5,272 nt of DNA, taken from Bacteroidales bacterium (GTDB lineage Bacteria; Bacteroidota; Bacteroidia; Bacteroidales; PUMT01). The notes under the pieces are model-generated. The model was given only the letters and a program-made list of their open reading frames with translations, did not search any database and was not told where the DNA came from. Shown piece by piece: positions 1 through 5,272 of this stretch. A program made the position numbers and the translations under genes. Position 1 is the first letter of the stretch. Every line of letters begins with the position of its first letter. The DNA is taken from contig SLOS01000088.1 in NCBI GenBank assembly GCA_007132365.1, positions 1 through 5,272 on the forward strand, given 5' to 3'.

Positions 1-516
1 ACCTATGGTAAGGGGCGCATCTTTCATACGGTTCTGGGCCATGCAGGAACTGGTGACAGGTTCTTCCCGGCAATGGAGTCTGCCGGATTTGTTGTAACCA
101 CGCAGCGCGGGGCTGAATGGGCGGCAACCGGAAAAGTGACCCGGGAAGTGCCTGCAGCTTTTCCGACCGAAACACAAAGTCTCCGGTGGAAGTTTTATGA
201 GGATATTCATTCCGATATCACACCCGTTGTAAAGAGAATGGAGGAGTATGAAACCGGTAAATCAAACGATTGCTTTACTATCCTGAAAAAACTAATTGCT
301 GAAAATATTGACAATCAGAGCAAAATGGATGAATACCACAAGATTATCAAGGAATTGCTGAAATCCCGGAAATCCACCATTGATTGTAAAAAAGTGCTGC
401 TGACAGAGTTTTCATGGGTTGCCGATGACTCCTACATTGAAATCTATGAAGAACTTGAAAAAAACCGGAGATTATCTGATCAGGCCCGATATGCCCTGGA
501 TATGATTGGAAAGTGA
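1..516 (+). CDS. ThuA-like domain protein with HEAT-like C-terminal tail (5' partial)
   Basis: The reading frame is open from base 1 to the TGA at 514-516 and gives the last 171 residues; the start is outside the window. Residues 3-14 (GKGRIFHTVLGH) and 29-46 (GF, then QRGAEWAATGKV) match the C-terminal part of the ThuA fold (trehalose-utilisation family, glutamine-amidotransferase-like), followed by the usual VPAAFP segment at 50-55. Residues 60-171 are mostly helical and charged. The last ~45 (CKKVLLTEFSWVADD, then LSDQARYALDMIGK) resemble the HEAT-like repeats that follow ThuA domains in some Bacteroidota and Planctomycetes proteins, but are diverged. ThuA proteins are linked to 3-keto-sugar metabolism with Gfo/Idh/MocA dehydrogenases; the exact reaction here is unknown. 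Any signal peptide would be in the missing part. The next gene starts 67 bases downstream, so co-transcription is possible. Family assignment is fairly sure; function is not. Confidence 0.85.
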   Translation, partial: TYGKGRIFHTVLGHAGTGDRFFPAMESAGFVVTTQRGAEWAATGKVTREVPAAFPTETQSLRWKFYEDIHSDITPVVKRMEEYETGKSNDCFTILKKLIAENIDNQSKMDEYHKIIKELLKSRKSTIDCKKVLLTEFSWVADDSYIEIYEELEKNRRLSDQARYALDMIGK

Positions 517-583
517 TTCGCCTGAATATTCTTCAGCAAATAAGATTGTTTACAAAAGGATATTTAGTCTGAAAAATATAATT

Positions 584-1498
584 ATGATCTCGATTGTCAT
601 TCCTTTGTTGAATGAGGAGCAACTGGTTGAGCTGTTTCTGGAAAAACTTTTTGATACGTTAAACCTTACACAAGAGAGGTTTGAAGTTGTTTGCGTTGAC
701 GATGGAAGCACTGATTCTACGCTGGAGAAGCTCGTTCAGTTTCGGGAAAAACATACTCAACTGAAAATACTCTCGCTTTCGCGGAATTTCGGATTGCAGT
801 CCGCGCTCACAGCAGGACTCGAATATGCCAGGGGTGAGTATGTCGTGATCATGGATTCTGATTTTCAGGACCCTCCCGAATTGGTGCCGGCCCTTATTGA
901 TAAAATTAAAACTACCGGAGCCGACATAGTTTCTGCTGTAAGGGGGACCCGGAACGAGAAGTTTGTTAAAAAAGTTTACATCAATCTTTTTCACCGTATT
1001 TTTGACCAGCTTACCGAAGGGCAACAGGTAGCACAAACCGGAAATTTTTGCATCCTGAACAAAAAAGCCCACCGGGCAATACTTCAATTCCCGGAACGAA
1101 GCCGCTATCTTCCGGGCATACGTAATTTTATCGGATTCAGGCATGAATTTATCATATATGACAGACCCGACAGACTGGAGGGTAAGGCGAAAATGACCCG
1201 GCGTAAATTGTTTTCACTGGCGGCCGATGCAATTTACTCATTCACAAAATGGCCCATCAGGATTTGCCTTTTTCTTGGTTTACTTGGCGTTATTACCTTT
1301 TCATTTGCCATTGTCTACGCCCTGGCATCAAAGTTTTTGGGACTGGCTCCCATCGGCTGGTCGTCCATGTTTTTGGCGATAAGTTTCTTTGGCTCTGTAC
1401 AGCTTACATTTATGGGTTTGATAGGCGAATATATTTACCGCATTTTCAAGGAGGTTCAGGCACGTCCGCTCTACCTGATAAAAGAGATTTATGAATAA
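584..1498 (+). CDS. GT2 polyprenyl-phosphate glycosyltransferase (GtrB/DPM1-like)
   Basis: Predicted to transfer a sugar from a nucleotide sugar to a polyprenyl phosphate (probably undecaprenyl phosphate) at the cytoplasmic membrane face. The 304-residue product is full length for GtrB-like enzymes. The GT-A domain begins at once with ISIVIPLLNEE (2-12), then VDDGSTDST (38-46), SRNFGLQSALTAGL (66-79) and the metal-binding DXD in DSDFQDPPE (91-99). A juxtamembrane segment (about 200-226, ending in KWPIRI) leads into two membrane helices at about 227-249 and 260-284, then a basic tail. The ATG at 584 is preferred because it places the first beta strand at the N-terminus as in the family. A TTG at 506 would add 26 unlike residues and overlap the upstream gene. 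The start has no strong Shine-Dalgarno sequence. The GDF and LDR segments of classical GtrB enzymes read GNF (153-155) and LNK (158-160) here. The 3' end overlaps the next gene by 8 bases, implying coupled translation. The sugar cannot be told from sequence. Confidence 0.92.
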   Translation: MISIVIPLLNEEQLVELFLEKLFDTLNLTQERFEVVCVDDGSTDSTLEKLVQFREKHTQLKILSLSRNFGLQSALTAGLEYARGEYVVIMDSDFQDPPELVPALIDKIKTTGADIVSAVRGTRNEKFVKKVYINLFHRIFDQLTEGQQVAQTGNFCILNKKAHRAILQFPERSRYLPGIRNFIGFRHEFIIYDRPDRLEGKAKMTRRKLFSLAADAIYSFTKWPIRICLFLGLLGVITFSFAIVYALASKFLGLAPIGWSSMFLAISFFGSVQLTFMGLIGEYIYRIFKEVQARPLYLIKEIYE

Positions 1499-3458
1499 AA
1501 GCCAAAGAGTGAACGGGAAAAATGGCTTTTATGCTACCTTGCTGACGGTTGCGGTTATTTTGGCTTTTCTTGCACCGCGGGCAGCCGTAAATGTTGACGA
1601 GCAATTGCATTATCCGCATGCCAAAAAGGTGGTGAACTGGTATTTTACCGCGGGCAGGGATACATCGTGCCTTCATACACCTGAAACAAACCTGAAGTAT
1701 TACGGGCAATCGGTTGACAACCTTACAGCCCTTGTCAACCGGATCTTCAAGGTGGAGGATGAATTTCTGGTAAGGCATTATACAGGTGCACTCTTTTTCC
1801 TGTTGCTGTTGTATTTCACAGGATTAATGAGCAGGCGTTTGAGCGGCTCCTGGCTGGCTGCGACACTGAGCGTAATTGCCCTGGTTCTGATGCCACGCCT
1901 GTCGGGACATGCGTTTGGGAACCTGAAAGATATACCCTTTGCAGCCGGCTATATGGCCGGTCTGCTGATGATCGGCAGGTTTCTGAAGGAACTGCCCCGG
2001 CCACGGTGGCAGACGACCATACTTCTGGGTCTGGCAGTTGCTTTCACCGTATCGGTCAGGGCCGGCGGACTGATTCTGTTTGCCTACCTTGGATTCTCCA
2101 TGATAATTTTTTTCATTATCTATCCTGCCCGCCTGAATCAGATATTATCTGACAAACCGCTTCTTGCCAGTCTGCCGGGCAGGGGATTTGCAGTTGTTAC
2201 GATCGGTTACTTTGCGGGTTTGCTTTTCTGGCCCTATGCTTTGCAGAATGTTTTTGTCAATCCCCTTGAAAGCCTGAGAGTAATGGAGCATTACAAAATA
2301 GGGATACGGCAGTTATTTGAAGGTGAATTAATATGGAGTAACATGCTTCCTTGGTATTATCTGCCGAAATGGCTTATGATCTCCACACCCCTCTTTGTTT
2401 TGACAGGCTTTTTTTTATTTCTTGTCTTTTTCATTTCAGAGATGATCAGGGAAAAAACCCTGTCAACCCGGTTTTTATTTGAGGGTTTTGTCTTGTTTTC
2501 CTGTATTTTCCCGGTTTTTTATGTTACAGTCATCGGCTCCAATCTATACAGTGGCATAAGGCAAATGCTGTTTATCCTTCCTCCGATGGCAATTCTTGCT
2601 ACCCTGGGTGTATACAAAACCATTCATAAGATTGCCTCAATAAAAAAAATGGCGGTTTATCCACTTTCACTTCTTTTCATATTCTTGCTGTCCCTGCCTG
2701 TATATCACCAGGTCACCACGTTCCCGGTTGACTATGTTTACTTTAATGCATTGGCAGGAGGTAATAAAAAGGCCTGGTCAAATTACGAATACGACTATTA
2801 TTTTCATGGATTGAAGGAACCCGCGGAGTACCTGATTGGCATTGCTGGAGACAGAAATGTTACTGTTGCAATGAACTCCAACCTGTCTAATTACTTCGAT
2901 GGCCACGATAACATTACTTTTCAATATACCCGGTATATGGAACGAAGTTCTGCTGATTGGGACTACGGTTTGTTTGGTGTAAATTATATCCATCCATACC
3001 TCCTGAAAAACGATCTCTGGCAGCCGGCAGGGATAATGAGAACTTTTTATCACAGGGGAAATCCGCTAGCGGTTCTGGTAAGGCGTCAGGATAAGTCTGA
3101 TTACATTGGGATTTCTGAATTAAATAAACTAAATTTGTTGTCGGCGACAACATTACTTGAGCGGGCTCTGAAAAACGATCCAAATAATGTATGGTTACAT
3201 GCAAACCTTGCAAAAGCAAGGCTCACTGCCGGCGATATAGATGGTTTTGAGCATTATGTCAGGAAAGGAAAAGAGATTCATCCATTTTATGAACCTTTTT
3301 TTCTGCTGGAAGCCGGCAGGTTGTTTGATGAGGGAAAATACAGTAAATCACACGAGAAACTGATTGAACTTTTTAGGATTAATCCCGCCTACCAACCTGC
3401 AGAAAAGCTATACTTGGAGGTAAAGGAGAAAATAGAAAGGACACGGGACACGTTTTGA
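1491..3458 (+). CDS. GT39/PMT-like GT-C membrane glycosyltransferase with TPR-like tail
   Basis: A 655-residue integral membrane protein with about 11 predicted helices (roughly 11-29, 97-113, 120-134, 150-165, 176-189, 193-211, 231-252, 298-316, 327-347, 354-372, 386-404). The first extracytoplasmic loop carries an Asp-Glu pair (D36-E37 in VNVDEQLHYPHAKK), the position of the catalytic acidic residue in PMT/ArnT-type GT-C enzymes. A second acidic motif is GNLKDIPF (143-150, D147). SGIRQMLFILPP (354-365) and FPVDYVYFNALAGG (411-424), followed by YEYDYYFHGLKEPAEYL (432-448), are typical of bacterial GT39-like proteins. Residues ~553-645 form helical pairs resembling 2-3 TPR units (ALKNDPNN, LAKARLTAGD, GRLFDEGKYS, FRINPAYQP). 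With an odd helix count and a cytoplasmic N-terminus, this tail should be periplasmic. The enzyme probably uses the lipid-linked sugar made by the overlapping GT2 gene to glycosylate a protein or glycan. The ATG at 1491 overlaps the upstream stop and has only a weak upstream purine stretch. Acceptor and sugar are unknown. Confidence 0.88.
   Translation: MNKSQRVNGKNGFYATLLTVAVILAFLAPRAAVNVDEQLHYPHAKKVVNWYFTAGRDTSCLHTPETNLKYYGQSVDNLTALVNRIFKVEDEFLVRHYTGALFFLLLLYFTGLMSRRLSGSWLAATLSVIALVLMPRLSGHAFGNLKDIPFAAGYMAGLLMIGRFLKELPRPRWQTTILLGLAVAFTVSVRAGGLILFAYLGFSMIIFFIIYPARLNQILSDKPLLASLPGRGFAVVTIGYFAGLLFWPYALQNVFVNPLESLRVMEHYKIGIRQLFEGELIWSNMLPWYYLPKWLMISTPLFVLTGFFLFLVFFISEMIREKTLSTRFLFEGFVLFSCIFPVFYVTVIGSNLYSGIRQMLFILPPMAILATLGVYKTIHKIASIKKMAVYPLSLLFIFLLSLPVYHQVTTFPVDYVYFNALAGGNKKAWSNYEYDYYFHGLKEPAEYLIGIAGDRNVTVAMNSNLSNYFDGHDNITFQYTRYMERSSADWDYGLFGVNYIHPYLLKNDLWQPAGIMRTFYHRGNPLAVLVRRQDKSDYIGISELNKLNLLSATTLLERALKNDPNNVWLHANLAKARLTAGDIDGFEHYVRKGKEIHPFYEPFFLLEAGRLFDEGKYSKSHEKLIELFRINPAYQPAEKLYLEVKEKIERTRDTF
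3136..3152. repeat. 17-bp near-perfect palindrome inside the GT-C gene
   Basis: Arms TGTTGTCG (3136-3143) and CGACAACA (3145-3152) are exact reverse complements around one central G (3144). It covers codons about 549-554, just before the TPR-like tail. The repeat is certain; any role as an operator or mRNA hairpin is unproven, and the one-base centre is too tight for an RNA hairpin with all 8 pairs formed. Confidence 0.85.
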
Positions 3459-3480
3459 AGATAAACAAAAGTTATAAATA

Positions 3481-3762
3481 ATGAGATCAATTAAAATGTT
3501 TATTGCCTCAATGGTTACCGGGCTATTATGGCTGCCATTTAAACTAATGGCACAGGATGGAGGCATGTTCATTGAAAACATGGAAAATCCGGACAGTACC
3601 TTCCTTGAACAGGAGTTTATGGCCGACGCCGTAGTAAGAACCTCAGGTCCCGGGAATATGGTTCCGATTATAATTGCAGTCCTGATAGTACTGGCAGCAC
3701 TGGGACTGTTTATTATCAAAAAAAGAAAAAATAACGCATTATCCCGGCAGAGTAGTAATTGA
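3481..3762 (+). CDS. Small secreted, single-pass membrane protein of unknown function
   Basis: I do not recognise a family. The 93-residue product has a clear signal peptide (basic MRSIK, hydrophobic 6-24, likely cut after LMA before Q25). An acidic ectodomain of about 35 residues (25-60) follows, then one membrane helix at ~61-79 (VPIIIAVLIVLAALGLFII) and a basic tail KKRKNN with eight more residues. This predicts a type I protein with its short middle outside the cytoplasmic membrane and its tail in the cytoplasm. The ectodomain contains D38-S39-T40, which fits the Bacteroidota O-glycosylation consensus D-(S/T)-(A/I/L/V/M/T). It lies 22 bases after the GT-C gene and 24 bases before the oxidoreductase gene, so it is very likely in the same operon. 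The ATG at 3481 gives the basic n-region; a second Met codon at 3496 would remove it. No Shine-Dalgarno sequence is evident. It could be an accessory subunit or substrate of the glycosyltransferase. Confidence 0.75.
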   Translation: MRSIKMFIASMVTGLLWLPFKLMAQDGGMFIENMENPDSTFLEQEFMADAVVRTSGPGNMVPIIIAVLIVLAALGLFIIKKRKNNALSRQSSN

Positions 3763-3786
3763 GCAGGATAATTAAACTAACCGGCT

Positions 3787-5118
3787 ATGGATTTAAAACA
3801 GAAAAGCAGGCGCAATTTTTTAAGAAAAATGGCTTATGCTTCGGCTGGAACCATTGCCATGCCTGCAATACTGTCATCATGCTCAAAAAGGGCAAATGAT
3901 CATGTTCTGATAGCACATATTGGTGTTGGCTCCAGGGGCACATCAACAACAAGTAGATATTTCCTGCCCGTTCCTGATTGCCGATCGGTGGCAACCTGTG
4001 ATGCATGGACCGACCGGCGTGAGGATCTGGCAAAACATATCTCGGATTATTACAGGGAAAATTACCAGGAAGATATTGTTTGTAAGCCTTATGTTGATTA
4101 TGAGGAGATACTGGCCAGGAAGGATATTGATGCCGTACATATAGCTACCGGAGACCACTGGCATCTTCCCATGGCAATCAAGGCTGCACGTGCAGGCAAG
4201 CATATCTATCTTGAAAAACCACTGGGACTCAGCCTGGACAATATGATTGAACTTGAGAGAATCGTTAAAGAGAAACGGCTTGTTTTTCATTATGGGACAC
4301 AGCAAAGGTCACTTGTTCATATCAGGAAGGGAATTGAAATGATAAACTCCGGCGAGATAGGAGATGTAGAAAGAATTGAAATCTGGGCTCCCCCCTGCTA
4401 TGATGAGCCAACCGGCTCTCTTGAAATTGAGGAACCTCCCCGCGGACTGGACTATGACAGGTGGCTTGGACCGGCGCTTTATAAACCTTACAGTCAGGCA
4501 AGAGTTGATAACACCGGATTATTCCATATTTATGATTATGCGATCGGGTTTATCGCAGGCTGGGGTGCTCATCCCCTCGATGTGGCAGTCTGGGGAGCTA
4601 AGGAAAAAATGTCAGGAACAGGGACCTTCACGGGGTCCGGCACCTTTTTCCCTGAAGGACATCTTTTCGATACGATTAACTATTGGGATATCAATATTTC
4701 ATACGATAACGGCCTGAAGATTCATTTTGTAAGCACCAATTATGCCGATGAAATGATGCAGCAAGTGGATAGCAGGAACGGCACAATTTTTTATGGTTCA
4801 AAAGGCTGGATAGGTCTTGGAAGGGGTGCAGCCTCATCAGATATTCCTGAGCTTCATGAAGAATTGAACCTTGAGGTATTTGGTGAAAATAACCGGCACG
4901 GGTATAATTTTATCCAAACGATAAAGGGAGAGATTGAGCCTTTCAACCCGCTGGATGAAGCGATCCTTTCAGACTGTATCAGCCATATGGGGAATGTCCT
5001 GTTACGTTCAGGAAAAGATAAAATTGTCTGGGATGCAGCAACCAGGAAAATCATCAATTACCCCGGGTTGGAGAAAAAGTATTTTCACCGTGACTTAAGG
5101 GAACCCTACAATGTTTAA
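3787..5118 (+). CDS. Tat-exported lipoprotein Gfo/Idh/MocA-family oxidoreductase
   Basis: A complete 443-residue member of the Gfo/Idh/MocA family of NAD(P)-dependent sugar/polyol oxidoreductases. The N-terminus has a twin-arginine motif SRRNFLRK (7-14) and a short hydrophobic stretch ending in a lipobox LSSC (29-32), predicting Tat export and lipidation at C32. The Rossmann domain follows: dinucleotide-binding GVGSRG (46-51, GxGxxG), TGDHWHLPMAI (121-131) and EKP (143-145). The C-terminal alpha/beta domain contains GWGAHPLDVAVWG (258-270), where H262 and D265 sit at the usual catalytic positions, and ends in REPYNV as in many Bacteroidota and Planctomycetes relatives. The ATG at 3787 is chosen because the next Met codon (3829) would lose the twin-arginine motif. 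Likely activity is oxidation or reduction of a sugar or glycoside, or an NAD-dependent glycosidase-type reaction as in GH109 relatives; the substrate is not readable. Tat export fits folding with the cofactor already bound. It is the last gene of the tightly spaced cluster. Confidence 0.92.
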   Translation: MDLKQKSRRNFLRKMAYASAGTIAMPAILSSCSKRANDHVLIAHIGVGSRGTSTTSRYFLPVPDCRSVATCDAWTDRREDLAKHISDYYRENYQEDIVCKPYVDYEEILARKDIDAVHIATGDHWHLPMAIKAARAGKHIYLEKPLGLSLDNMIELERIVKEKRLVFHYGTQQRSLVHIRKGIEMINSGEIGDVERIEIWAPPCYDEPTGSLEIEEPPRGLDYDRWLGPALYKPYSQARVDNTGLFHIYDYAIGFIAGWGAHPLDVAVWGAKEKMSGTGTFTGSGTFFPEGHLFDTINYWDINISYDNGLKIHFVSTNYADEMMQQVDSRNGTIFYGSKGWIGLGRGAASSDIPELHEELNLEVFGENNRHGYNFIQTIKGEIEPFNPLDEAILSDCISHMGNVLLRSGKDKIVWDAATRKIINYPGLEKKYFHRDLREPYNV

Positions 5119-5259
5119 TGCGGACTGAGAAACATTATTTCAATCATTCCTTTTTCTGTTGCCAACCAGTATTTTTACCGTCAGCAGTCACACAACTGTC
5201 ATTTATGTTGTCCATACTTATGTACTATTTGTTTTACAATTCAAAAGCAAGATAAAAAT
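5119..5259. other. Intergenic region after the oxidoreductase gene
   Basis: This stretch of 141 AT-rich bases has no supported gene. I see no strong GC hairpin followed by a T-run, so no intrinsic terminator is called. A TA(3 nt)TTTG string at 5223-5231 is close to, but one base longer than, the Bacteroidota -7 element TAnnTTTG. The TTG at 5208-5210 is too near to be its -33 partner, so a promoter here is only a weak possibility. Confidence 0.5.
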
Positions 5260-5272
5260 ATGAAATCCCCGG
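5260..5272 (+). CDS. Possible start of a further gene (3' partial)
   Basis: An ATG at 5260 opens a frame (M-K-S-P) that runs off the window end. It is preceded by an A-rich stretch (AAGCAAGATAAAAAT) of the kind common before Bacteroidota start codons, and lies 141 bases after the previous stop. With four codons visible, neither a real gene nor a product can be supported firmly. Confidence 0.25.

Noticed and set aside
522..536. CTGAA/TTCAG hairpin after the ThuA-like gene as a terminator
   Set aside because: Only five AT-rich pairs and no T-run follow; too weak to call.
506..583. TTG start at 506 giving a 330-residue GT2 protein
   Set aside because: The extra 26 residues do not look like the family, overlap the ThuA-like gene, and the ATG at 584 starts exactly at the first conserved strand.
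659..1144. Minus-strand open frames, for example 659-1144, 1446-1778 and 3943-4305
   Set aside because: All lie opposite well-supported conserved genes and their translations show no recognisable domain; they are shadow frames.
1448..1456. AAGGAGGTT, a near-ideal Shine-Dalgarno sequence before the GT-C gene
   Set aside because: It ends 34 bases before the ATG at 1491, too far to set that start, and encodes Lys-Glu-Val of the GT2 protein.
2409..2416. T8 run in the GT-C gene as a frameshift or slippage site
   Set aside because: The frame is intact on both sides and encodes an expected hydrophobic helix; nothing indicates programmed slippage.
3415..3440. Purine-rich GGAGG and AAAGGAG strings upstream of the small membrane protein gene
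   Set aside because: They lie 40 or more bases before the ATG at 3481 and are within the coding end of the GT-C gene.
3655..3762. Sortase/exosortase-type C-terminal sorting signal in the small membrane protein
   Set aside because: It has the motif-helix-basic layout, but no recognisable LPXTG or PEP motif, a 14-residue tail longer than usual, and no sortase in the window; a plain membrane anchor is simpler.
5192..5231. Bacteroidota-type promoter before the possible start at 5260
   Set aside because: The -7-like string has the wrong internal spacing and there is no TTG at the expected distance upstream.

Overview
The window reads as a bacterial chromosomal segment, most likely from the phylum Bacteroidota. 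The reasons are the family mix (a ThuA-domain protein, a Tat-exported lipoprotein Gfo/Idh/MocA oxidoreductase, a GT39-like membrane glycosyltransferase), A-rich start regions without good Shine-Dalgarno sequences, and moderate GC content. This is inference from style; no marker gene is present. All supported genes are on the + strand and nearly all of the DNA is coding.

Layout: (1) 1-516 is the C-terminal part of a ThuA-like protein with a HEAT-like helical tail; its start lies outside the window. (2) 584-1498 is a GtrB/DPM1-type family 2 glycosyltransferase with two C-terminal membrane helices, predicted to load a sugar onto a polyprenyl phosphate. (3) 1491-3458 overlaps it by 8 bases and encodes a large GT-C (GT39/PMT-like) integral membrane glycosyltransferase with a C-terminal TPR-like tail. 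(4) 3481-3762 encodes a 93-residue protein with a signal peptide, a short ectodomain and one membrane helix; its function is unknown. (5) 3787-5118 encodes a complete Gfo/Idh/MocA oxidoreductase with a twin-arginine signal and a lipobox. (6) 5119-5272 is non-coding apart from a possible new start codon at 5260.

How they may work together: genes 2 and 3 form a classic donor/transferase pair. The GT2 enzyme makes a lipid-phosphate sugar at the cytoplasmic face, and the GT-C enzyme uses it outside the cytoplasmic membrane to glycosylate a protein or glycan. The small membrane protein is 22 bases downstream and carries a D-S-T tripeptide that fits the Bacteroidota O-glycosylation consensus, so it is a candidate partner or substrate. 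ThuA-like and Gfo/Idh/MocA proteins recur together in sugar-oxidation (3-keto-sugar) loci, and here they flank the glycosyltransferase block. Gaps of 22-24 bases or overlaps from 584 to 5118 suggest one transcription unit, possibly including the ThuA gene 67 bases upstream. No RNA gene, mobile element, CRISPR array or convincing terminator was seen.
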